A DNA stretch of 64,000 nt from SG8-30 sp963695155 (GTDB taxonomy: Bacteria; Pseudomonadota; Gammaproteobacteria; Steroidobacterales; Steroidobacteraceae): assembly GCA_963695155.1 (NCBI GenBank), contig CAVOGD010000007.1, positions 186,001 through 250,000 of the forward strand, written 5' to 3'. Shown in pieces: positions 1 through 8,086 of this stretch. The notes under the pieces were generated by a model. It searched no databases and had not been told where the DNA came from. It saw nothing but the letters and a program-made list of their open reading frames with translations. Both the position numbers and the translations under genes were made by a program. Numbering within the stretch: the first letter of the stretch is position 1; every line of letters starts with the position of its first letter.

Positions 1-330
1 GCTCCGGGCGAGGTCGGCGCGGATCGTGCCGGGCGCCGCCTTCTTCGGGTCCGTGGCGCCCATCACCTCGCGGTTGCGGGCCACGGCGTCGGCGCCCTCC
101 AGCACCTGCACCATGACCGGCCCGGACGTCATGTACGTGCACAGGTCCGCGTAGAACGGCCGCTCGCGGTGCACCGCATAGAAGCCCTCCGCCTGGGCCC
201 GTGTGAGGTGCAGCATGCGCGCCGCGACGATCTTCAGGCCGCCCTGCTCGAAGCGACGGTAGACGTCGCCGATCAGGTTGCCGGACACGCCGTCCGGCTT
301 GACGATGGACAGGGTACGTTCTACGCCCAT
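1..330 (-). CDS. ndk: Nucleoside diphosphate kinase, 3' end cut by window edge
   Basis: Transfers the gamma phosphate between nucleoside triphosphates and diphosphates through a phospho-histidine, balancing NTP and dNTP pools in the cytoplasm. The reverse strand starts MGVERTLSIVKPDGV and continues through LIGDVYRRFEQGGLKIVAARM and HRERPFYADLCTYMTSGP, the characteristic N-terminal two thirds of NDK. Only 110 codons are inside the window, while the family is about 140 residues, so the catalytic His near residue 117 lies outside and cannot be checked. It is the last visible member of the minus-strand run trmJ-iscS-iscU-like-iscA-ndk. The 161-bp spacer to iscA leaves room for its own promoter. 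Confidence 0.95.
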   Translation of the reverse strand, partial: MGVERTLSIVKPDGVSGNLIGDVYRRFEQGGLKIVAARMLHLTRAQAEGFYAVHRERPFYADLCTYMTSGPVMVQVLEGADAVARNREVMGATDPKKAAPGTIRADLARS

Positions 331-491
331 GGAATCCTCTGTGGAAGTGACTGGAAAGAGACGTGCAACCGGCGCCGGCCCGTGCGACCCGGGCGCCTGC
401 CGGTTGGCTGCTTCAAACACGATAGTGTAGCGGCGCAGGCCACCCCGCGGCAAATGAAAACGCGTGGAAGTCCCTGCCCCTCAAGGGAAAA

Positions 492-815
492 TCAGACGCT
501 GAAGCTCTCGCCGCAGCCGCACTCGCCGCGCACGTTGGGGTTGCGGAAGCGGAATGCCTCGCTGAACCCGTGGCGCACGAAATCGACCTCGGTGCCGTCC
601 ACCAGCGACAGGCTGTCCGCATCGACCACGACCTGCACGCCCTGCGACTCGAAGACGCGGTCCTGCGGCCCGATCTCGTCGGCGTAGTTGACGACGTACG
701 CGTAACCCGAGCAGCCGGTCTTGCGGATGCCGAGCCTGAGGCCCACGCCGCGGCCCCGCTCGCTGATGAACGTGAGGACGCGGTCGGCGGCGGACTTGGT
801 GAGCGTGACGGCCAT
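492..815 (-). CDS. iscA: A-type iron-sulfur carrier, IscA/ErpA family
   Basis: A-type carrier that passes Fe-S clusters from the scaffold to apo-proteins. The 107-residue product has the three invariant cysteines at C35 (KTGCSGYAY), C99 and C101 (ECGCGESF), the same positions as Escherichia coli IscA. The start MAVTLTKSAADRV at 815 matches the family N-terminus. An upstream in-frame ATG at 851 would add 12 non-homologous residues and is less likely. It lies 42 bp downstream of the IscU-like gene on the same strand and is probably co-transcribed. IscA and ErpA are hard to separate by eye; the isc neighbourhood favours IscA. No hscBA or fdx follows, unlike the E. coli isc operon. Confidence 0.9.
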   Translation of the reverse strand: MAVTLTKSAADRVLTFISERGRGVGLRLGIRKTGCSGYAYVVNYADEIGPQDRVFESQGVQVVVDADSLSLVDGTEVDFVRHGFSEAFRFRNPNVRGECGCGESFSV

Positions 816-857
816 GCGGGATGATGGATCTGCCAACGGTGGGACGATCATCCTATT

Positions 858-1241
858 CTACGTGTCCCGGGCCCGCCCTGCAGCCAGCGCCCGCAGCGCG
901 TCCTGCACGATCAGCAGGCGGCCGAGCTTGCCGGCCGGGGCCCCCAGCTCGTCGGCCAGCGCGCGCACGTCCAGGTCCGCGGCGGCCGCCAGCGGCTGGC
1001 CCAGCAGGCGCTCCAGCGCCAGGTCGCAGGCGGCGATGACGTGCGGGCAGCCCCACGCCCGGAAGCGCGCGTCGGCGATCCGTCCGTCCGCTACGCGCAC
1101 CTCGACCTGCACCCACGCGCGGCGCTCGAGCGCCTCCGCCGCGCCGCAGCGGCGCTCGCCCGGCCCGTCGGGCAGCGTGCCGGCCCAGGCGGGAGACGAG
1201 AACCGCGCCCGTACGGCCGGCGAGTACCCCGCATCGTTCAC
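858..1241 (-). CDS. IscU/NifU-like scaffold protein, divergent, lacking the third ligand Cys
   Basis: NifU N-terminal-domain protein of 127 residues, expected to work with IscS in Fe-S assembly. It starts with GTG at 1241, whose bases overlap the TGA of iscS (GTGA), so it is translationally coupled. The fold signature is visible: a cysteine after a short N-terminus (C32, RRCGAAEAL), a middle Cys segment (C65 in RAWGCPHVIAACD), then a helical end (GRLLIVQDALRAL). Canonical IscU has Cys-Asp at the first site and LHC at the third. Here the first Cys is followed by Gly, and the third site reads GKLGRLL with no His-Cys. C72 is an extra cysteine. Either cluster ligation is altered or the protein has another job, such as sulfur acceptor or adaptor. 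Function is inferred from neighbours and weak resemblance. Confidence 0.75.
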   Translation of the reverse strand: MNDAGYSPAVRARFSSPAWAGTLPDGPGERRCGAAEALERRAWVQVEVRVADGRIADARFRAWGCPHVIAACDLALERLLGQPLAAAADLDVRALADELGAPAGKLGRLLIVQDALRALAAGRARDT

Positions 1242-2431
1242 GCGATGCGCTCCGTGGCGCCCGCCGGCGCCAGCGTGCGCAGCCGGCGCACGGCCGCGCG
1301 CACGGCGGCGGCAGCCCGGTCGACCTGCGGCCCGGTGGTGTCCCGGCCCAGGCTCAGCCGCAGGGTGGCCTGGGCGCCCAGCTCGGAGCGCCCCAGCGCC
1401 CGCAGCACATACGAGGCCTCGGCCGACCCGGCACTGCAGGCGGCGCCGCTGGACGCCAGCACCTCGCCCTCCAGCGCCAGCAGCAGGCTCTCGCCCTCCA
1501 CGCCGGCGATGCTGACGCTCAGGATGCCCGGCACCGAGGGTTGCGGCGTGCCGTTGCGCACCACGCCGCCCAGCGGCTCGAGCAACTCCCACAGGCGCTC
1601 GCGCAGCGCGCGCACCCGCGGTTCCTCGAGCGCCAGGTCGGCCGCGGCCACCCGGCAGGCCACGCCGAAACCCACGATCTGGTGCGTGGCCAGCGTGCCG
1701 GGACGCAGCCCGCGTTCCTGGCCGCCGCCGAACTGCAGCGGCTGCAGCGCCGGGCGCGGCTGCGGCCGCAGGTACAGCGCACCGATGCCCTTGGGACCGC
1801 CCAGCTTGTGGGCGGTCAGCGCGATCAGGTCGGCATTCAGGGCGGCGGCGTCCATGGCGATGCGTCCCGCGCTCTGCGCCGCGTCCACGTGCAGCAGCAC
1901 CTCATGGCGCCGGCACAGCGCGCCGATCGCGGCGATGTCGTTGACCACGCCGATCTCGTTGTTGGCGTGCATGACCGACACCAGCAGCGTGTCCGGGCGC
2001 AGCGCGCCGGCCACGGCCTGCGGCGTCACGCGGCCGTCGGGGCCGGGCACCAGCCAGGTCACCTCGCAGCCCTCCCGCTCCAGCTGCCGGCAGGCATCGA
2101 TGACGGCGCGGTGTTCGGTGCGCGAGGTCACCACGTGGCGGCGGCCGCCGGGCGCGGCCCGGGCGGCGCCCAGCAGGGCCAGGTTGTCGCTCTCGGTGGC
2201 GCCCGACGTGAACACGATCGAGTCCGGCCCGGCCCCCAGCAGGGCCGCGACCGCGGCGCGCGCGGCTTCGATGGCCGCGCTCGCGCGCCGGCCCTGGGCA
2301 TGCGCCGAGGACGGGTTGGCGTGCGGGCCGTCTTCACCCAGGCAGGCGGCCATCGCCGCCGCCACCTGCGGGTGCAGCGGCGCGCTGGCCGCGTAGTCCA
2401 GGTACACCGGCATGGCCGCCGCGCGCGTCAT
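1238..2431 (-). CDS. iscS: Cysteine desulfurase
   Basis: PLP enzyme that removes sulfur from L-cysteine as an enzyme-bound persulfide for Fe-S assembly and tRNA thiolation. Group I features are visible: substrate-binding start YLDYAASAPLHP, the PLP-binding Lys at K209 in TAHKLGGPKG, HVDAAQSAG (181-189) with the aspartate that contacts the PLP ring, and the catalytic cysteine C332 in SSGAACSAGS. The length of 397 residues fits the family. Its ATG overlaps the trmJ stop (ATGA) and its stop overlaps the next start (GTGA), giving a tightly coupled trio. An internal ATG at 2413 (MPVYLDYAA) is closer to typical N-termini and is a possible alternative start. No IscR-type repressor gene is visible beside it. 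Confidence 0.92.
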   Translation of the reverse strand: MTRAAAMPVYLDYAASAPLHPQVAAAMAACLGEDGPHANPSSAHAQGRRASAAIEAARAAVAALLGAGPDSIVFTSGATESDNLALLGAARAAPGGRRHVVTSRTEHRAVIDACRQLEREGCEVTWLVPGPDGRVTPQAVAGALRPDTLLVSVMHANNEIGVVNDIAAIGALCRRHEVLLHVDAAQSAGRIAMDAAALNADLIALTAHKLGGPKGIGALYLRPQPRPALQPLQFGGGQERGLRPGTLATHQIVGFGVACRVAAADLALEEPRVRALRERLWELLEPLGGVVRNGTPQPSVPGILSVSIAGVEGESLLLALEGEVLASSGAACSAGSAEASYVLRALGRSELGAQATLRLSLGRDTTGPQVDRAAAAVRAAVRRLRTLAPAGATERIA

Positions 2432-3162
2432 GCCGGCGTGTCCCCGCCGCGCGCCAGCACGCGCTCCACCTCGCTGAGCACGCCGCGCAGGATCTGGACT
2501 TCCTTTTCGTCCGGCACCGCGCGCGCCAGCAGGCGCTCGATGCGGCTGGTGAGGCCGGTCACGTTGCGCGCATCGGTGTAGCCGAGGCGCGGCAGCACGC
2601 GCGCGATGTGCTCCCGCAGGTGCGCCATTTGCGCGGCCGTCGCCGGCGGCGCCTCCGCCGGCAACCGGCGCGGCGCCGCGCCGCGCGCCATGCGCAACTC
2701 CCAGGTGACGATCTGCACGGCCTGCGCCAGGTTGAGCGACTCGTAGGCGGGGTTGGCCGGGATGTTCAGCAGCGCGTGGCAGGACGCCAGGTCCTCGTTG
2801 GACAGGCCGTTGCGCTCGGCGCCGAACAGCACGGCGACCGGGCGCGTCGCGGCCTGCGCCACCAGCCTGAGCGCGGCCTGGCGCGGATCCAGCACTTCCC
2901 AGTTGGCGACGCGGGGCCGGGCGCTGGAGCCCAGCACCAGCCCGCAGCCCTCGATCGCTTCGCCGATCGTCGCCACCACGCGGGACCGCGCGAGCAGCCC
3001 CTCTGCGCCCGACGCGCGCGCGGTGGCCTCCTCGTGCGGATACTGCGCCGGCCGCACCAGCACCAGTTCGTCCGCGCCCATGTTCAGCACGGCGCGCGCC
3101 GCGGCGCCGATGTTGCCGGGATGGGTGGTCTCGACGAGGACGATGCGCACCGGGTGGTTCAT
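2428..3162 (-). CDS. trmJ: tRNA (cytidine/uridine-2'-O-)-methyltransferase
   Basis: SPOUT-class enzyme that methylates the ribose 2'-OH of nucleotide 32 in the tRNA anticodon loop using S-adenosylmethionine. The 244-residue product shows the three SPOUT motifs: VETTHPGNIGAAARA (about 10-24), LFGAERNGLSNEDL in the middle, and IPANPAYESLNLAQAVQI forming the knotted AdoMet site. A C-terminal helical tail typical of TrmJ follows. The start at 3162 (MNHPVRIVLVETT) sits directly before the first motif; the frame extends further upstream but that part has no family resemblance. The gene is divergent from suhB and overlaps iscS by ATGA. The order suhB <> trmJ > isc is also seen in E. coli, which supports the call. 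Confidence 0.93.
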   Translation of the reverse strand: MNHPVRIVLVETTHPGNIGAAARAVLNMGADELVLVRPAQYPHEEATARASGAEGLLARSRVVATIGEAIEGCGLVLGSSARPRVANWEVLDPRQAALRLVAQAATRPVAVLFGAERNGLSNEDLASCHALLNIPANPAYESLNLAQAVQIVTWELRMARGAAPRRLPAEAPPATAAQMAHLREHIARVLPRLGYTDARNVTGLTSRIERLLARAVPDEKEVQILRGVLSEVERVLARGGDTPA

Positions 3163-3259
3163 GAGCGGGACGTCGGCGGAGCTTGCTGCTATTCTAGCGC
3201 GCCGCGAGCCCGGCCCCGGCCGGCGCCGCGCATCCCTGGAACCTCGACGCGGGACCGAC

Positions 3260-4057
3260 ATGCATCCATTGCTCAACGTCGCGGTGCGGGCGGCACGCCG
3301 CGCAGGCGACGTCATCGTGCGCAGCGTGGACCGGGCGGACACCCTGGAGGTGACCGCCAAGGGCCGTAACGACTTCGTCACGGAGATCGACCGCGTCGCC
3401 GAGGCCGAGATCATGGCGGTCATCGCCAAGGCCTACCCCCGGCACGGCTTCCTGGCCGAGGAAAGCGGCCGCTCCGGCGGCGACGAGGTGGTCTGGATCA
3501 TCGACCCGCTGGACGGCACGACCAATTTCCTGCACGGCTTCCCGCAGCTGTCCGTGTCGCTGGCGGCCGAGTACCGCGGCCGCATGGAGGTCGCGGTGGT
3601 GTTCGACCCGCTGCGCAGCGAGCTGTTCACGGCCGCCGCCGGCGACGGCGCCCAGCTGGACGGCAGGCGGATCCGCGTCAGCAAGCAGGACTCGCTGCAG
3701 GGCGCGCTGATCGGCACCGGCTTTCCGTACCGCTCGAATGCGCGCTTCATGCAGCCTTACCTGAAGATGCTCGAGGTCGTCATGCACGAGGCGGCCGGCG
3801 TGCGGCGCGCGGGCTCGGCCGCGCTCGACCTCGCCTATGTCGCGGCCGGCCGGCTGGACGGGTTCTGGGAACTCGGGCTCTCGCCGTGGGACACGGCGGC
3901 GGGCAACCTGCTGATTACCGAGGCCGGCGGCCGGATCGGCACGCTGACCGGCCAGCCGTACGCCCGGGCTGGCGACATCGTCGCCGGCACGCCGAAGGTC
4001 TACACCGCGCTGCTCGAGGCGATCGCCCCGCACGTGCCGCCCGAACTCGCCGGCTAG
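3260..4057 (+). CDS. suhB: Inositol-1-monophosphatase family protein
   Basis: Mg-dependent inositol monophosphatase-fold protein. In enterobacteria SuhB also joins ribosomal-RNA transcription antitermination complexes, and a similar role here is plausible by homology. The 265-residue product contains the metal-binding motifs: AEESG with E67/E68, WIIDPLDGTTNF with D82 and D85, and the C-terminal LSPWDTAAG that supplies the last aspartate. Start ATG 3260 (MHPLLNVAVRAARRAG) matches the family N-terminus. It is divergent from trmJ with 97 bp between the starts. Its stop overlaps the stop of the convergent terC gene in a shared CTAG at 4054-4057. Confidence 0.94.
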   Translation: MHPLLNVAVRAARRAGDVIVRSVDRADTLEVTAKGRNDFVTEIDRVAEAEIMAVIAKAYPRHGFLAEESGRSGGDEVVWIIDPLDGTTNFLHGFPQLSVSLAAEYRGRMEVAVVFDPLRSELFTAAAGDGAQLDGRRIRVSKQDSLQGALIGTGFPYRSNARFMQPYLKMLEVVMHEAAGVRRAGSAALDLAYVAAGRLDGFWELGLSPWDTAAGNLLITEAGGRIGTLTGQPYARAGDIVAGTPKVYTALLEAIAPHVPPELAG

Positions 4058-4866
4058 GACCGTTCCGGCGACCCGGTCTCGGAAACGTCCGCCGCCGGAG
4101 CGGCCGGCCGCTGGCCCTTGCCCGGCAGCTGCGGCCCGCGCAGCTCGACCGGCTTCGCGCCGAAGCGGGCGCGCACCCGGATGTTGATCATCTCCACGCC
4201 TACCGAGAACGCCATCGCGAAGTACAGGTAGCCCTTCGGGATGTGCACGTCGAACGCGTCGGCGATCAGCGCGACGCCGACCAGCAGCAGGAACGCCAGC
4301 GCCAGCACCTTGATGGTGGGGTGCTTGTCGATGAACTCGTTGATCGGCCGGGCCGACCACATCATCACCAGCACCGCGATGACGATGGCCGCCACCATGA
4401 TCTCGATGTGCTGCGCGAGGCCAATGGCCGTGAACACGGAATCGAGCGAGAAGACGATGTCGAGGATGCCGATCTGCAGGATGACCAGCATGAAGCTGGA
4501 ACCGACGCTGACCTGGCGCTGCTGCTCGGCGCCCTCCAGCGAGTTGTGGATCTCGCTGACGCTCTTCGCCAGCAGGAACAGGCCGCCCAGGAACAGGATC
4601 AGGTCGCGGCCGGAGATGTCGTTGCCGAAGACGGTGAACAGCGTCGCGGTCAGCCCGATCAGCCAGGTGATCGAGAACAGCAGCGCGATGCGCGTCGCCA
4701 TCGCGAAGCCCAGGCCCAGCACGCGGGCGCGCGGCTGCTGGGCCTCCGGCAGCCGCGACACCAGGATCGACAGGAAGATGATGTTGTCGATGCCGAGGAC
4801 GATCTCGAGCACCGTCAGCGTGACGAACGACAGCCAGACAGCCGGATCGGTCAGCAGCTCGATCAT
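4054..4866 (-). CDS. TerC family integral membrane protein
   Basis: TerC-family membrane protein of 270 residues with about seven hydrophobic segments. The family marks are LEIVLGIDNIIFLSIL near residues 20-35 and ILDIVFSLDSVFTAIGL near 133-149; their acidic residues in the membrane are thought to bind or move metal ions (manganese export in characterised relatives). The last 40 residues are a polar cytoplasmic tail rich in Pro and Ala. The gene lies 16 bp downstream of secF on the same strand, so it may ride on the sec transcript. TerC proteins have been linked to metal loading of exported proteins, which would suit this position. The precise substrate cannot be read from the sequence. Confidence 0.88.
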   Translation of the reverse strand: MIELLTDPAVWLSFVTLTVLEIVLGIDNIIFLSILVSRLPEAQQPRARVLGLGFAMATRIALLFSITWLIGLTATLFTVFGNDISGRDLILFLGGLFLLAKSVSEIHNSLEGAEQQRQVSVGSSFMLVILQIGILDIVFSLDSVFTAIGLAQHIEIMVAAIVIAVLVMMWSARPINEFIDKHPTIKVLALAFLLLVGVALIADAFDVHIPKGYLYFAMAFSVGVEMINIRVRARFGAKPVELRGPQLPGKGQRPAAPAADVSETGSPERS

Positions 4867-4882
4867 GGTGCGGTACCGGCGC

Positions 4883-5815
4883 CTACGGCAGCGCGTCGGC
4901 CTCGCTGCGCTTTTCCGGCGGCATCAGGTCCCGTTGCGACAGGCCGAGGTCCAGCGCGGCCGCGCCGGCCACGTAGATCGACGAGTAGGTGCCGACGAGG
5001 ACGCCCACGATCAGCGCCACGGCGAAGCCGTGCAGGGTCTCGCCGCCCAGCAGCAGCAGCGAGACGACCACGATCAGCGTCGTGATCGAGGTCATCAGGG
5101 TGCGCGACAGGGTCTCGTTGATCGCCCGGTTCATGACCTCGACCGGCGGCGCCTTGCGCATCGACAGCAGCCGCTCGCGCACGCGGTCGAACACGACCAC
5201 CGTGTCGTTCAGCGAGTAGCCGATGACCGCCAGGATCGCCGCCAGCACGGGCAGGTCGAAGGTCATCTGCGTCAGGGCGAAGAAACCGACCACCAGGAAC
5301 GGGTCGTGCAGCGCCGCCAGGATCGCGCCCACCGCGAACTTCCACTGGAAGCGCATGACGACGTACAGGCCGATGAACAGCAGCGTCATCAGCATGGCCG
5401 TGGCGCCCTTCTCCGTCAGTTCGCGGCCCACCTGCGGCCCGATCGCCTCGACGCGGCGGATCTCCGCGGCCGCGTCCAGCGAGCGGATCGCGTCGCTGGC
5501 GCGCTGCGTGACGTCCTGCGCCTCCTTGCCCTCGGCCGGCGGCAGGCGCACGAGGATGTCGCTGGCGACGCCGAAGCTCTGCACCTGCGCGCTGCCCAGC
5601 CCCGCCTGGGCCAGCGCCGCACGCGTGCGCTCGAGGTCGGCCGGACCGGAATAACCCGCCTCGATGACGATGCCGCCGGTGAAGTCGATGCCGAAGTTGA
5701 GGCCGCGCACGGCCACCAGCACCATCGAGCCGAGGATGATCGCCGCGGAGAACGCGTACCAGAACCGGCGCTGCTCCATGAAGCGGATCTTGGTGACCTT
5801 GCGGAAGAATTCCAT
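4883..5815 (-). CDS. secF: Protein translocase subunit SecF
   Basis: Forms the SecDF complex with SecD in the inner membrane, using proton flow to complete export of secretory proteins through SecYEG. The 310-residue product has one N-terminal transmembrane helix (AFSAAIILGSMVLVAV), the family motif NFGIDFTGG at about residues 40-48, a periplasmic domain to about 135, and five further transmembrane helices. These contain the conserved stretch ALHDPFLVVGFFALTQ and VIGYSLNDTVVVFDRVRE. It begins 9 bp after secD. The order yajC-secD-secF is the standard one in Gammaproteobacteria. Confidence 0.96.
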   Translation of the reverse strand: MEFFRKVTKIRFMEQRRFWYAFSAAIILGSMVLVAVRGLNFGIDFTGGIVIEAGYSGPADLERTRAALAQAGLGSAQVQSFGVASDILVRLPPAEGKEAQDVTQRASDAIRSLDAAAEIRRVEAIGPQVGRELTEKGATAMLMTLLFIGLYVVMRFQWKFAVGAILAALHDPFLVVGFFALTQMTFDLPVLAAILAVIGYSLNDTVVVFDRVRERLLSMRKAPPVEVMNRAINETLSRTLMTSITTLIVVVSLLLLGGETLHGFAVALIVGVLVGTYSSIYVAGAAALDLGLSQRDLMPPEKRSEADALP

Positions 5816-5824
5816 GTCGTGTCC

Positions 5825-7672
5825 TCAGATCGCCAGCTGCTCGATGCGGCGGCGGCGGCCGTAGACGAGCTGGATCACCGCGCGGCTGCCCATCAGCGCC
5901 GTGAACAGCGAAGTCAGGATGCCGATGAACAGCACGACGGCGAAGCCGCGGATCGGCCCGGTGCCGAAGGCGAACAGCATGACGGCGGCGATCAGCGTCG
6001 TCACGTTGGCGTCGACGATCGCCGAGAGCGCGTGCTCGAAGCCGCCGTGGATCGCCGCCCACGGCGAGGTGCCGTTGCGCAACTCCTCGCGTATCCGCTC
6101 GTAGATCAGCACGTTGGCGTCCACCGCCATGCCGACCGTCAGCACGATGCCGGCGATGCCCGGCAGCGTCAGCGCCGCGCCGAACAACGACAGCGCCGCC
6201 GTGATCATGACCACGTTGGCGAGCAGGACGACGTTGGCGACCAGCCCGAACACGCGGTAGTAGGTGATCAGGAAGATGAGCGTGATCACCATGCCGATCG
6301 CCAGCGCCTTGAAGCCGCGCTCGATGTTGTCGCGGCCCAGGCTCGGCCCGATCAGGCGCTGCTCGACGATGTACAGCGGCGCGGCCAGCGCGCCGGCGCG
6401 CAGCAAACGGGCCAGCTCCTGGCCCTCGGCGGCGGTCAGGCCGGTGATCTGGAAGCGGTTGGAGAACACGCCGCGGATGGTCGCGACGCTGATGACCTCC
6501 TCGCTGGAACGGTCCACGACGACCTTGCGCCCGTCGCGCTCGACCTGCTCGCGCTCCTTCTCGATGAACACGACCGCCATCGGCTTGCCCAGGTTCTCGC
6601 GGGTCGTGCGCAGCATGTCGTCGCCGCCGCGGCCGTCGAGCACGACGTCCACGGCCGGCTCGCCCTGCGCCTGGTTCGAGCTCGCGTCGATGAGCTGCTC
6701 GCCGGTCGCGATGATGTCGCGCTTCAGCAGCACCGGGTTGCCCTGGCGGTCCTGGTAGAGGCGCGAGCCGAGCGGCGCGCGGCCGCTGCGCTGCGCCTCG
6801 AGCGGGCTGTTGATCGGGTCCACCAGCCGGAATTCCAGCGTTGCCACCTTGCCCAGCACGCGCACGACCTCGGCCGCGTCCTGGATGCCGGGCAACTGCA
6901 CGGCGATGCGGTTCAGCCCCTGGCGCTGGATGATCGGCTCCGACACGCCGAGCGCATCGACCCGGTTCTTGAGTGCCGTGATGTTCTGCTGGATCGCGAA
7001 GTCCTGGCGCTGGCGGATCTGGTCCTCGGTCAGCTCGGCGACCACCTGGCCCGGCCCGGCGCCCTCGCGCACCGCCAGCAGCGGGTCGAAATCGCCGATC
7101 TCCTTGATCACCTCGGCGGTGCGCGCCGGATCCTTGATCTGGATGCGCAGCTGCGGACCGACCGCGGCCACCTCGTCGTAGGGAATGCGCGCGTCGCGCA
7201 GCACCTTGCGCAGGTCGCGTTCCAGCACCTGCGTGAGCTGCGTGACGGCGCCCTGCACGTCCACCTGGTAGACCAGGTAGATGCCGCCGCGCAGGTCGAG
7301 GCCGAGGCTCATGGGCTTGAGGCCGGCCGCCGCAAGCCAGCGCGGCGCGCGCGACGCGAAGGTGGTCGCGATGGCGAACTGTCCCTCGTAGGCCTTGCTG
7401 ATCGCGTCGCGGGCCGCGAGCTGTTCCTCCACGGAGTCGAAACGGATGGACAGCCGCCCGTCCGAGTCGGCGTAGGCGCCGCCGTGGGCCAGGCCCTGGC
7501 CCGCCAGCAGCTGTTCGAACTCGGGGGCCTGCGCCGCGGTGAACGCCGCGCGGTCCTTGCGCGACAGCTGCAGCGCCGGCGACTCGCCGAACAGGTTCGG
7601 CAACGCGAGGACGAGCGACAGCAGCACGGCCACGAGGACGAGCACGCTCTTCCAAAGCGGGTACTGGTGCAT
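5825..7672 (-). CDS. secD: Protein translocase subunit SecD
   Basis: Large subunit of the SecDF export motor. The 615-residue protein starts MHQYPLWKSVLVLVAVLLS, an N-terminal transmembrane anchor. A large periplasmic part begins with GLDLRGGIYLVYQVD (about 122-136). Five C-terminal transmembrane helices follow, with GMAVDANVLIYERIREE carrying the conserved Asp in the membrane. Start 7672 was chosen because the frame upstream of this Met is unrelated sequence read through from the yajC region. The gene is 23 bp after yajC and 9 bp before secF. Length agrees with E. coli SecD (615). Confidence 0.96.
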   Translation of the reverse strand: MHQYPLWKSVLVLVAVLLSLVLALPNLFGESPALQLSRKDRAAFTAAQAPEFEQLLAGQGLAHGGAYADSDGRLSIRFDSVEEQLAARDAISKAYEGQFAIATTFASRAPRWLAAAGLKPMSLGLDLRGGIYLVYQVDVQGAVTQLTQVLERDLRKVLRDARIPYDEVAAVGPQLRIQIKDPARTAEVIKEIGDFDPLLAVREGAGPGQVVAELTEDQIRQRQDFAIQQNITALKNRVDALGVSEPIIQRQGLNRIAVQLPGIQDAAEVVRVLGKVATLEFRLVDPINSPLEAQRSGRAPLGSRLYQDRQGNPVLLKRDIIATGEQLIDASSNQAQGEPAVDVVLDGRGGDDMLRTTRENLGKPMAVVFIEKEREQVERDGRKVVVDRSSEEVISVATIRGVFSNRFQITGLTAAEGQELARLLRAGALAAPLYIVEQRLIGPSLGRDNIERGFKALAIGMVITLIFLITYYRVFGLVANVVLLANVVMITAALSLFGAALTLPGIAGIVLTVGMAVDANVLIYERIREELRNGTSPWAAIHGGFEHALSAIVDANVTTLIAAVMLFAFGTGPIRGFAVVLFIGILTSLFTALMGSRAVIQLVYGRRRRIEQLAI

Positions 7673-7695
7673 GAAGTGATCCCCGGGGCGCGGCG

Positions 7696-8028
7696 TCAGC
7701 TGCCCTTGATCGTGCCCTTGGGCATGAGTTGCGCCACCTGCGTCTTCTGGACCTTGACCGACACGCCGCTGGCGATCTCCAGGGTCATGAAGTGCTCGCT
7801 CACCTCGGCGATCCGCCCCAGCATGCCGCCGTTGGTGACGACCTCGTCGCCCGCCTGCAGCTTGCTGACCATTTCCCGGTGCTCCTTGGCGCGCTTGGTC
7901 TGCGGGCGGATCAGCAGGAAGTAAAAGACCACGAAGATCAGCACGAGCGGCAGCAGCTGCATCCACGCGCTGCCCGATCCGGCGGCGCCCGCGTCCTGTG
8001 CCCATGCGTTAGTCAGGAAGAATTCCAT
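7696..8028 (-). CDS. yajC: Preprotein translocase accessory subunit YajC
   Basis: Small single-pass inner membrane protein that co-purifies with SecDF. The 110-residue product has one membrane helix (LLPLVLIFVVFYFLLIRPQ, about 24-42) followed by the family signature RPQTKRAKEHREM and a soluble domain with GDEVVTNGGMLGRIAEV. Start MEFFLTNAWAQDAG at 8028 fits; 33 upstream in-frame residues are not YajC-like. The gene sits between tgt (58 bp upstream) and secD (23 bp downstream), the arrangement found across Gammaproteobacteria. Confidence 0.95.
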   Translation of the reverse strand: MEFFLTNAWAQDAGAAGSGSAWMQLLPLVLIFVVFYFLLIRPQTKRAKEHREMVSKLQAGDEVVTNGGMLGRIAEVSEHFMTLEIASGVSVKVQKTQVAQLMPKGTIKGS

Positions 8029-8086
8029 GATCGTCCTCTGGTGCTGTGTGGGTGGCCAAGGCCGGCCCGGTGCAAACGACCGCGAA

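Noticed and set aside
4241..7924. Long plus-strand frame opposite terC, secF and secD
   Set aside because: Low-complexity shadow of conserved minus-strand genes with no family motif.
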